NCBI GenBank assembly: GCA_023105745.1
Contig: JALGQZ010000013.1
Coordinates: 27,638,105 to 27,702,104 of the forward strand
Direction of reading: 5' to 3'
Source of the DNA: Austropuccinia psidii
Lineage: Eukaryota; Basidiomycota; Pucciniomycetes; Pucciniales; Sphaerophragmiaceae
Length of the DNA stretch: 64,000 bases
Numbering within the stretch: position 1 is the first letter of the stretch; each line of letters opens with the position of its first letter. Position numbers and translations under genes: made by a program. This document shows positions 8,560 through 18,643 of this stretch, one piece after another. The notes under the pieces are model-generated. The model was not told the origin of the DNA, searched no databases, and saw only the letters and a list, made by a program, of their open reading frames with translations.

Positions 8560-9280
8560 TATGAAAAGATTTAAAATAACTTGATGGTATTAAGAAGAAT
8601 AATCAGGCTTGGCCAAATCAATCACAATAAAATCTTGATGAATCTTGAGGAATCAATTCAAATCTTGAGGAATCAAATTCAATCAACAGTCAAATAAATT
8701 CAATCAACCAACAATCAATTCAATCAAATATCAATAATCTTGAGGAAATCAATAATCAATCAATATTCAATCAATAATCAATCAATAAGTGTCTTCAATA
8801 TGAAATCAAGTCTTGAGGAATCAATCAATCAGTTCAAAATCTTCAGAAATCAATTCAATATCTTGATGAGTCAAATCAAATCAATAATCAAAATCAATTC
8901 TTGAGGATCAGTCAATATCTTGAGAGTTCAAAGTCAATAAATCCAATAAATCCTGAATCAATATCCCAGATGAATCCCAATGAATAATCCAATCAATTAA
9001 ACCAATCAATAATTCCTAGATGAAACCTGAATAAGAACACAGAAAAAATTTGATTGATAAAAGTAAAATGAAGTGATGAAATGGTCAGCAATGATTAAGA
9101 AAGGAAAAAGAATCAATTTTCATAAGAATGAAAAGAATGAGATGAAAATTGATGAGAGAGAAAAATTCATAGAAAATCATAAAAAATCATAAAATCATGA
9201 AAAGGTCATAATTGATGAATGAGAGGAAATGAATATAAATGAATGAAAAGAAAGAATCAAATATGATTTAATTAATTTAA
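8560..9280 (-). other. 5' leader of element 1, rich in short repeats
   Basis: About 720 bp between the 5' LTR and the gag start, without an ORF. It is built from irregular repeats of words such as CTTGAGGAATCAA and AATCAATCAATC, giving an A/T-rich RNA leader on the minus strand. No convincing tRNA-type primer-binding site (TGG...) follows the LTR; the sequence after the LTR is simply AATTAAATTAATT. The leader of element 2 (49028-49778) has the same character. Confidence 0.7.
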
Positions 9281-10039
9281 TTTCACAGGGGCTCTTCAAA
9301 GTGAAGAGGGCCTGGCACTCAGTAAACTGGGACTCACTTATGGAGGGCTCAAAGATAAGATAAACAGAGATACACTTAAGAGTGTTAAAGATAAATTGCT
9401 AAAGAATAAATATAAGAAAAAGCAGCAACAAAGATAAGAGTAAAATAAGAGAAGAGCCAACCACAAACAAGTCCAAGTCCACTGTTTCAACCTGTCAGAA
9501 TGGAAAGAGAAGGGTTAATAAGAATATGGCCACCCAACTCATACTGCACAGGCAAAGAGAAAAATGCAAAGACTAACTTAAGATTAAATAATTATAATAC
9601 CCAAAATAAGGATAAGAATAATTATAAAATAATAAATAAACTAAATTAATTAACTGGGGAAAAGTCCCCAGGGGGAAGAAAGAGGGGCTGGTATATGGGA
9701 GAATCACCAGCCCTGATCCAGAGAAGAATTTTCATGAGAATAATTGATTACTGAATTGAGTCTGGCCAATACAGGTCCTGTACAGCTGTACAGAACCTGT
9801 ACAAGAGGTGTGGTGTATTAGAGTGATCATACAGTTTCATACTGGTGTATTGAAACTGTATTGGGTGAATCCAACCTGTACAGGTATTGACAGGCTGTAT
9901 TGAGATTCCAGCTGTATGAATGTTTCAGAATGAAGATTGCTGAAACTGAATGCTGATACAAGTGCTGGATCTGCTGATTTGAGGTGCTTGAGTGGGTGTA
10001 TGAATGAATACCCTTACCCCTTGGTGAGTGGTTGTTACA
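9281..10039 (-). repeat. Element 1, 5' LTR (right copy)
   Basis: This is the direct repeat of 905-1664. It ends TGGTTGTTACA followed by the TSD ACTAT. Its inner end reads TTTCACAGG rather than the TGTCACAGG at the outer end of the other LTR. It carries the palindrome at 9771-9800. The transcription start should lie here, but no TATA box was assigned with confidence. Confidence 0.92.
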
Positions 10040-10514
10040 ACTATGGCCTTAAACCCTTTTAAATTGAGCTCACGCAGGATTTACATTCTGTATGGCAAAT
10101 CCTTAGCCAATTCAGTAAGTATATACCACACCTCAATTTTAACTGAAATTTTGGTAAGTTTGCATAAACCTTATGCAACTTTAAATTTGAGCTTAATTAA
10201 GCTTAAATTTAACAATTTTTAAAAAAATGTTAAAAAAGTTACATTGGTACTGTGAGATTCTTAAATCTTCCAATAACATAAAAAATAAGTGGTTTTGGGT
10301 ATAACACCCTATGGGTGTACCCTAGGTTATTTTTGGTGTAGAATCCAAAAATGACATAATATTTATAACTTTGTTTATCCAAAAAAAAGTTATACTCATT
10401 TTTTATTATTTTTTATTTTAAATTCAACTAAAAAGTCTGTTTAAGACAAAATTAACTGTTTATAAAATCATTTGTGGCCTTATGGGTATGTCATACATAC
10501 CTCACAGGCTCACA
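10040..10514. repeat. Solo LTR, family E, second part
   Basis: Continuation of the repeat at 1-904 after element 1, starting with the second TSD copy ACTAT and then GGCCTTAAA. It matches 16282-16709 and ends with CCTCACAGGCTCACA. A short segment (about 10300-10350) is absent from the second copy. The end is directly joined to a family B LTR fragment. Confidence 0.7.
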
Positions 10515-11266
10515 CCCAAGAACTGACAAATTTATGGCAGTTTTAAGCTCAAAATCCCAAAATTAGACCAATACAGTCTTACTTTGGGATATTCTCCAAT
10601 AAGTATGATTATGAGGTTTCAAATAGACAATGAAGCATGTTTATACTTCAATACCTCATAATTCAATCAATACTGGAGTCTCATAAAGGTTCTGTACAGC
10701 ATTCTACGTGTCATACACATCAGAAGAGGGCTTTGTGGTCCCCAGATGAAAATGTTAACCCTGCATTGGTGAAAACTGCCCAGATTTGGTTTCAAAGCCA
10801 CATCTGAGCCCAATAAAGAGAATACAGGCACTATTAAAACCACGAGCAAGTACTCTCAAGTGAAAACCTCTTCCCTTCCTCTATGTGGATGGTCTAGAGG
10901 GCCATTCCACCCCATTTTAGGATAAAAGGAGGCATTTTCTCCACCAGAAAAGGTTTCCTCATCCTTATCTTGAATTCCCATGTACTAAAACTGTCAAAAA
11001 CAGCTATACTATTGGGAAATAGCCAGGTTATACCATAAAATTTAGTATCGTAGACTTTATTATTGTAAACCAACGGGTCAAGCTTCACCCAGGGCTTTCA
11101 ACAGTGCTCACCACCACTATTCCACAATAGTAAAGCCCTTATTATTCAATGTTAGAGCTTTTATGATCCATCAAAAACCTCTTTTAGATTGATTTTACCA
11201 TGTCACAGTCATAGTTAAAGCTGTAAATACCCTTATTACACCTTCATTATGTACGCAGCCGGACAG
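10515..11266 (+). repeat. Partial LTR, family B
   Basis: The segment from AACTGACAAATTTATGGC to the terminal CGGACA matches the second half of the other family B LTRs (compare 30125-30835 and 41490-41668 plus 51355-51908). The first roughly 700 bp are absent, as expected if the LTR-E solo copy inserted into it and the left half lies upstream of the window. It carries an uninterrupted version of the element 2 target (TCTGT at 10691-10695). Confidence 0.75.
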
Positions 11267-12180
11267 ATGGGTTTGAATGTTTTTTTGAATGTGAATTTTG
11301 GAAAGTCCTCTGGCCAGGTACCTAATAAAAATGGGTCAAAAAATTAATAAATATTGAAAGAAAAAAATTTCACATTGAAAAGAATCATAAACTCGCAAAG
11401 AGCTTAAAGCATTCATCACTTGTGTGATAATTGCTTTGTAAATTCTCACAGGTTGATTCAATTTCATTATATATCTTCAGAGTTGTTGCAGGCTTTTGGA
11501 CTTTGTCTGTGAGGATCTGCTACTCTTGGCCATTCTTTGGGAACGTCTGAGGGTTACTCCATATTTGGTATACTCATTAAATTCAGTTGGTGAAGGTAGT
11601 GAATCTTAGTAAGCAATTTATTTGTATAGTGTGCCATTGGAATCTTCAGATATATCCACTCTTATAATTTGGGGGGTGCAATTGACTGTGATCTCTATGT
11701 TTGATGGGGGTCTTCCTATTCTCTTTAATTTACTTTCAGTTATTTCAAATATTCAGGAATCTCTTTTTTGGGCTCTTTGAGATATTCATAACATTGATGA
11801 TCTACTTAACTTATGGGAATTGGATCAAAAAGGACTTCTCCAGTCAAAACATCTTGAAAATGCTGAATAATTGGGGTAATTTTTACCATTTTTCTTTGAA
11901 AAAGGTATTCCCCAATATCTTAAAAGAGTATTTTTGCTTCATTATTTCTTTATTTCTCAAAGCTTTGATTATCACCTTAATAGCCAGTCTGAGAAGAATA
12001 TTACAAATAAAATCCATTAATATAAAAAAAGCTAATAAATAGAAGATTAAAAAGTCCTCACAGGTAAATTCAGATTCCACTGAGCATTGAAGTCCGATAT
12101 CTGGAGCCTTTGGCTCTTGGAGAATGCCTGTTGGGTCTTTCTCTCAAAAGGTATTCCTTGATAACTTCTGTATTGGTTTT
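11267..12180. other. AT-rich stretch beside the MULE remnant
   Basis: No ORF here resembles a known protein. The stretch lies downstream of the MULE transposase remnant on the minus strand and could contain its 3' part or noncoding end. No terminal inverted repeats were found by eye. Confidence 0.4.
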
Positions 12181-12181
12181 T

Positions 12182-12990
12182 TCATTTTTCATTGGGGGTA
12201 AATTTGGTTTTGAAATTCTCAAAGTCCATTTGAAGGGCATAATTAGATACCTTTCCATTTAGAGCACAGACATGTGGAGGGAAATTATTGCAATATAAAA
12301 TCATTTCTTTGGATATTCTGTTGATTATTTTAATAAATTGGTTCTTGAAAGCCATGTAAAGAGCCCTAACAGCCTCCAAAAGAGTACCAGTGGACCTTTG
12401 GAGCGTAAATTTAACCATGGCATGGGAACCTTCAACACTTGAGGTGGATCCCACATCCAGGTGGAAATGGTAGTGGGTCCAGGCTGGCATATAATACTCC
12501 TTTGGAGGAAGTCAGGTTCTTTTTCCAAATATTGCAACACTTCAGGATCTTTGAATTTCTTTTTAAGCTTTTTCCAGTTATCTTTGAAAGAGGTTTCAGT
12601 AGATGAATACATGACCTGAGAAATGAATCCCAAAGTCATTAATAAAAAGAATAATAAGAATTAAAGTTAAAGATAGAATTAAATTACTTTATTCCAAAGG
12701 CCCATAAATGATTTAAAGTCATTTTAATGACAAATTTTGTTAAGACAATGGGAAGATACATATTTATTGATGTTCCAAATGCATAACTTGAATTTTGAGT
12801 CTGAGGAGACCTTCTTGGGAGAATGTTTCATGACCAAATCTCTGTCAATAACAAGAACTGGAGGGGGAACAAGATTGGTGTTGTTTAGAACTTTTTCTAT
12901 GTATTTGTTTTATGCCCAAGTATAAGTGGCACCATGGCTTTATTGGACCTCAAGTTGGACAAAGCATACCCCTGTTCCCTGGAAACATGA
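12182..12990 (-). pseudogene. MULE (Mutator-like) transposase remnant
   Basis: On the minus strand, from right to left, the decayed reading frames give PPPVLVIDRDLVMKHS and then KLCIWNINKYV, matching the 'DRxLxLM ... LCxWHINKxV' core of MULE transposases. Next come SFMGLWNK and, after a probable 72-nt intron (12616-12687), VMYSSTETSFKDNW. After a frame change the sequence reads AWTHYHFHLDVGSTSSVEG and SHAMVKFTLQRSTGTLLEA, the 'W...HFG.T.TSR.EG.HA.LK..L..S.G.L' region typical of fungal MULEs. At least one stop and one frameshift break it. Both the N-terminus and the element ends are unrecognised. Family assignment is from remembered motifs. Confidence 0.7.
12616..12687 (-). other. Probable intron in the MULE transposase remnant
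   Basis: On the minus strand GTAATTTAATT opens and TTCTCAG closes a 72-nt segment. Removing it joins WNK to VMYSSTE in phase 0 and restores the continuity seen in intact family members. The interior is AT-rich and contains stops. Confidence 0.6.
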
Positions 12991-12999
12991 TCCACATGC

Positions 13000-15393
13000 T
13001 GCCAAAGAAGCTCAAGGGTCTGAAATTAGACTTCAGTAGGGTATTGAAGCATTATATAGATAAAAAGATGTATCAATTTTAAAAAGTGGGGGATTTTGGG
13101 GATTTGGAATCCAGAAAGAACCTTTTGAAATGTGAAAAAGAAGGTATAAAAGGTGTGAAAAGTCAAACAAAGTGGGAAAAGGTGGAATGAGGAGGTTTCA
13201 ATTTAAGAATAATAGAAGAGGGCAGGTAAAAAGAAGGGAATTTTAGAGGCCTGGAGGCAGGTTTGTTTGGAGGAAAATGCAATGTTTGGGGAAAAAAATG
13301 AAAAAAGTGTGGAAATATTTGAAAACCTTGGTTTGTAATGTTGTTTCTCCAAAAAGAAAATTATTTTGGAGGGGATAATGTGGCTTATTTGGGTGTTTTG
13401 TCCATTTTGTTTTGTTCTGGGGGGATGTCAAAAAAATGTAAAACAAAGGGGTTAGGGGGTTTTAATAAATGTTTTTGTTTCATTTTAATTTACAATGGAA
13501 CCAGTGCACCCCTTACCTGTTTTTACCAAAAACACTTAAGGGCTTACATGGGTTTACCAATACCCTACTTTAATCATTCAAATTCCAAAATTATTTTTTA
13601 ATAGAATTGATAAGACCGCTTGAATGATGAATTTCAAAATTTGAAAATTGATTCACCAATCTTTGAAAGTTTAAACCCATGAACTAACAAAGAAAATAAC
13701 CCTTATTTTATATTTTAAATGATAATAACTTTTCCTCCATTAATATTAATGATAATGTCAATTTTTTGAATATTTTAACTAAAAAAAATTAACAAAATTT
13801 CTTCAAAAAAAATATTTTTAAATAAGGATTTTTTGGATTTTTTTTGTAATTCTTTTTTCAAGAAGCTCAGAATTATTCATTAAAAAAGTAGGAAAATGGG
13901 TATATTTAATTTTTACTTAATTTTATTTTATTTAAATTTTGATAGAGTTTATGAAATCAATAATAATGAAGGATAAATAATAAATAAGAATGAATCTTAA
14001 TAATAATAATAATAAATATTGATATGAATTCTCATTTCAAATATGTAAAACAATTCATTGAAAATTATGAAACATTAGAAGCTTTTATTCCTTTTCTTGA
14101 AGAAGTAAAAAACATAAAATAGAACAATAAATCAATTACTTACTTTTTACAAAAACAAAACCAAGAGAATATATATTTATATCTCAAGAAAAATGAATAA
14201 GATATATATATATATCATTGTTGTCTTTTTTATTAGTATTATTGGTCCATACCTACTAAGATCCCTACCCCCAGGAGGTCCCTGACCTACAATATATTAG
14301 TCATGCACAAAATTTACTGAGCAAACCTTATACCTAGGTGAAAAAAAGTCTTGACTTATCTTCAAATTATAATCAACATATTTCTCCCAACCAGATTTAA
14401 TATCTTCCTTCTTTATGTGATACCCCTTGACTTAATCTAACTCAGTAAATTTGTTTGTTTTTTAAAGCCTAAACTGTTTCAAAAACTAATTAATATTTCC
14501 TTCATGAAGTTTTTTCATCTCCTCTCACCTTTAATTTACCTCAGTTTTTTTCTCTAATTAGTCATATTTTCTCAACAAAGGTGAAACATTGGAGGAAATC
14601 CATTATTTGTGTAAGGTTTGTCTATGAAACTCTTGATAATAGTAACAATATCAAGAGTACTATGACTGTCCTCGGTAGAAAAATATAATATAATAAAATA
14701 TTATAACCACAAATTTAAATATAATTATTGAAAATAATTATATATAAAGGATAAATTCATTTATTATTATATGAAATAATAATAATAATAATCTAATAAT
14801 TATTCTATTATTTTTATGGTCACTGAAAACTATAACAATAAGAAGTGTAAAGCTCTTAATGAGACAATTACGCATGGAGAATATATATACTTAACGACTT
14901 ATAAAAAGATAAAAATATTATTTATAAAAGAATTACAACACACACTGTGCAGAAATAATTCTTATAGAAAAATTCTATATAAAAAAACTAATAATAGATA
15001 AAAAAGATATAGAATCTTAGAGAAAACTTACTTCTAATATAAATTTAATACAGGTCAAATAACAACAGTCATTATATTAAATAATTATTACAAGTTAAAA
15101 ACACCCCAAAAATCAATATTTTGAAAGATAAAACAACTTTTTATGATAAAAAATATGATTAAAGAGTTTTTGAGAGGAATTTGTGGATTTTAAATGATAT
15201 TTTAAAGACAATAACTTTATAAAATAAAATATATTATAGGTGATTACAACAATAATCTAATTTCTATGATTTCAATTCTTTGCTTTAAGATTTATAAAGA
15301 ATACAATACTTAAGAAATACTTTAATAATAAGATTTTATATATAATAAAACTTTACCTGTTTAAATTTCTAATATGATTGGATTGATAATTGA
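13000..15393. other. AT-rich interval without recognised genes
   Basis: About 2.4 kb with no supported gene. 13080-13480 has several G-rich purine stretches, followed by strongly AT-rich DNA. A short less AT-rich patch lies at about 14246-14300 (CCCCCAGGAGGTCCC). From about 14640 the sequence resembles the AT-rich first part of the family D LTRs and may be an eroded copy, but I could not align it firmly. Confidence 0.4.
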
Positions 15394-16709
15394 TGTTGGA
15401 CAAAAACAGTGATGAAAAGACTCTTTTTATGTCTGCAGAGCAGCTCTCATGATTAATAATGAGTATAGAGGGCATGCCCAGGTCAAAATTGAAAAACCAT
15501 GCTTAAAAATAAGGTTCTTAACTTAAGTTAGCTTTTTTAGTTCCAATTTAAAGTTACCAGTGTTATTCTTAACTCCAAGCAACTTTAATCCTCATTTAAG
15601 CTTTAATATAAAACAAGTTTCTTTATATTAAATTTCATCAAATGAACAACTCAAAAATAGAGTTTCAAGCAGAAATCTCTCAAGCTCAATTTTTAATTAA
15701 ATTTTTAAAGAAATCCCAATTTTCTTTAAGTATAATTAAAAGAGTAAATTTCACGGCCAATTTCCCACGAAATCTGTTTATAAAGGATACTTAAAAATTA
15801 ATTTATATATAGATAATATTAAATTGTAAGTTGTGTGAAAGGTTCAAGAAAATCCATCAAGAATTGGATTTTTGATGAATTTTTGAATTTATTACTATTT
15901 TTCCACGTAAAATAGCAATACACACTAAAACTTAACTTTTGATAAGGTTTTAATGCTTGTAAACCTAAATTTTTAATATTTTTAAGCTTATGTAAGCTTT
16001 GACAGGTCTCAAATCTTTAATTTCAAGCCTGCATATTGGGATTTATCCTTTGGAAGCTTGAAATTCCTATCTAAATTAGTATAAAGCCAGTTTGAGCTTT
16101 AATGTTCAAGAAAAGTCTCATCTTAAAGCTTAAATAAGGTTTAAAATCCTCCAATACAGGTGGAAAACCTTAATTCAATCCTTGCAGATACAAAAAGTTG
16201 GGTACCCCAGCTCTGTTAGGTCTTTTTTCCTTTGTCCCACCTTTTTGCATGTATTTTGCCCTTTTATTTATTTAAAGCCATACTATGGCCTAAAACACTT
16301 TTAAATTGAGCTCACACAGGATTTACATTCTGTATGGAAAATCCTCAGCCAATTCAGTGAATATACACAACACCTCAATTTTAAGTAAAATTTTGGTAAG
16401 TTTGCATAAACCTATGCAACTTTAAATTTAAGCTTATCTAAGCTTAAATTTAACCATTTTCAAAAAAATGTTAAAGAAGCTACATTAGTACTGTGAGATT
16501 CTTAAATATTCCAATAACATAAGAAATAAGCCATTTTGGGTATAATTTGATATAATATTTAGAACTTTGGTTATCCAAAAAAGGTTATACTTATTTTTTG
16601 TTATTTTTTATTTCAAATTAAATGAAAAAGTCTGTTGAAGACTAAATCTGTTGTATATAAAATTATTTGTGGCCTTATGGGTATGTTATACATACCTCAC
16701 AGGCTCACA
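15394..16709. repeat. Solo LTR, family E, complete second copy
   Basis: About 1.3 kb from TGTTGGACAAAAACAG to CTCACAGGCTCACA, matching 1-904 plus 10040-10514. The 5 bp outside each end (AATTG/ATTGA versus ATTTG) are similar but not a clean duplication. The uninterrupted CATACTATGGCC at 16279-16290 is the empty version of the element 1 target. Noncoding. Confidence 0.7.
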
Positions 16710-16960
16710 ATTTGACTTCTTGAATTTGCATTATTTTTTTTTCAGTGGTATTTGGCCGTGGATATTTCCATTAACAATATCTATTGTATCATCAAATTTC
16801 TACGATAAAATTAATCCAGAAAGGAAAATCCAGAGATGTAATATGATACTGAGCCATCTGATTTTAACTCACTTGTTTTGTATCATTTTACACCATTCCT
16901 CATTCCATCTGGGACAGAATAAAATTTCGTGAAAAGTTTTGAAAATGATTATGAGGAATA
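16710..16960. other. Short unassigned interval
   Basis: About 250 bp between the solo LTR-E and the left LTR of element 4. It matches none of the repeats in this window and shows no convincing gene. Confidence 0.4.
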
Positions 16961-18643
16961 TTTTAATGTTTGACTATGAAACAATAAGTTATAATCACTA
17001 ATATTTTAATTATTGTACTCTGAGTTTCCTAATTTATGCAATTAATGAAGTCAGAGATAAGTATAATAATAAATAATTACTATAATTATGGTGTAAAAAT
17101 AACTATATTATTATGAATATAAATACTATTTATATTATTATGAATATAAATACTATTAATATTATTATGAATATAATTACTATTTATATTAATAAAGAAT
17201 TGTTAAGAATAATAATAAAGAGAAAAAGATCATAATAAGAGAATACAACCTACTTTTAAAACTTAATATAATAATTTTGCATAATTCTACACCTAAAAAT
17301 ATAAATACAACTTATTTAAATAATATTTACCATAGAAAATAGAAATAATTATAAATTCAACTATTTTATGTGGATTTAGAGATATTTTAAGAGAATTCAA
17401 CAAAAATAACAGAATCTTGGATTAATAATGTCAAAGATTGTGATTAACACAAGGATTATATCTTCTCTTTGATAATAAAATAGTGCTATATATAAATAAT
17501 AAATAACTTACCTTTTGATTTGATGTTTTAGTGTTTTTGATGCATCTGAGGGGAAAATGGAAGGAAAGGAGCTCTATTTATATTGAAATACTCCCTCCAG
17601 AAAAATAAAGTCCTCTAGTAGAAATTCACTGATGTTATCCACTGGAATTGATCAATATCTTAAGCCTTAGTGATGATTACACAATAATTAAACCTTCTTC
17701 TCTTATTATTACACCATTATTTGGAGTTATCGCTGTAACTCTAAGTTTTCCGACCTCATATGCTTGGCAAAAGGTTTAAATTCATGGATTTTATTATTTC
17801 AAATCATAATATACTAGTATCAACCAGCTCTATTACTTATTTAACTGTTGATTTTTAAATAAGGTACATTTAGTGATCATGAAAGATCAATTTTAAGTGT
17901 TAAGCTTGATTATTAATACCTTTGGGGTTATTCATGCTATGGTCATTCAGAGAGTTAATTCTTATATATTTTCATGTCTTTACCAAGCTTCAAAGTGAAT
18001 TTTCTTAAATAAGAAAAACTCTATTTTTGATTATTTTTCTTGTAACTCATCTTTTTTTTGAAATTTACTATTTCAGACTTTAAACCATAATTTTATTGGG
18101 GTTTAGCTTTAATACCATGATGGAAATTACATCATCCTTTACATATTATCTAGTAGAGGCTGAATATTCACTTTGTTTTAAGTTTGGACCACTTTTCACA
18201 CAAAGTGGTCAACAGCTATTGCTATTTTGCCCAAAAAAACCTTATATATTTTCAAATGAATCTTATATATTTATTATTAAAGCCTTTTGGTGATTACTGC
18301 AGTTCTTTATGAACTCTTCATCATGCATAATTCAAAACATAAAAGCTAAAACCATTAATTTATGCACTGATCCAAAAAGTGCATATACCCAGGTTATCTC
18401 AGTAAGTATTAGTTCTGTAGATATGGCATAAGGATGTCATATATGTAGTTTTTTCTAGGGAATCTAATAGCCTGATTTATTTTACAATTTTATTCACTGG
18501 TGTATGAGATAATCAAGAATTAATGCCTTTTTATGGCATTCTTAGTTATTTTAAGATTATGATTTCAATTCTTATTGCTAAAAAAAGTTTTGTAAAGTTT
18601 TTTTTGGCCTTTTAGATATTTTTTAATATCACAAAGGCTCACA
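16961..18643 (-). repeat. Element 4, 3' LTR (left copy, family D)
   Basis: Matches 25161-26850 plus 37944-38058. Landmarks are GTGTTTTTGATGCATCTGAGG, ATACTCCCTCC, GTGATGATTACA and AAAGTGGTCAACAGCT. It keeps CCTTTTTATGGCATT at about 18525-18540, the uninterrupted target of element 3. Its first part is a long run of A/T repeats with ATTATGAATATAAATACTAT units (about 17100-17220). Confidence 0.75.

Larger units (their letters stand above)
905..10039 (-). mobile_element. Element 1: young, near-complete Ty3/gypsy chromovirus-type retrotransposon
   Basis: This full-length LTR retrotransposon of about 9.1 kb is read on the minus strand. It is bounded by TGT...ACA ends and a perfect 5-bp target-site duplication ACTAT (900-904 and 10040-10044). 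The order on the minus strand is 5' LTR (9281-10039), leader, gag, -1 frameshift, pol with a C-terminal chromodomain, a 3' noncoding region, a polypurine tract and the 3' LTR (905-1664). By eye the two LTRs differ at about ten positions in 760, so the insertion is recent. It landed in a solo LTR of family E whose uninterrupted counterpart is at 16282-16286. One in-frame stop in pol makes this copy probably non-autonomous. Confidence 0.93.

Noticed and set aside
8580..9280. Possible CRISPR-like or satellite array in the leader
   Set aside because: Repeats are short, irregular and without unique spacers; they fit slippage in a retroelement leader.
11701..12042. Plus-strand ORF of 113 residues, hydrophobic
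   Set aside because: Low-complexity composition in AT-rich DNA beside the MULE relic, overlapped by minus-strand coding remnants; no recognisable family.
10515..15393. Interpretation of the two direct LTR-E copies as ends of one element containing the MULE relic
   Set aside because: No gag or pol, polypurine tract or primer site lies inside in the right place, and the left copy abuts a cut LTR-B; two solo LTRs explain the data better.
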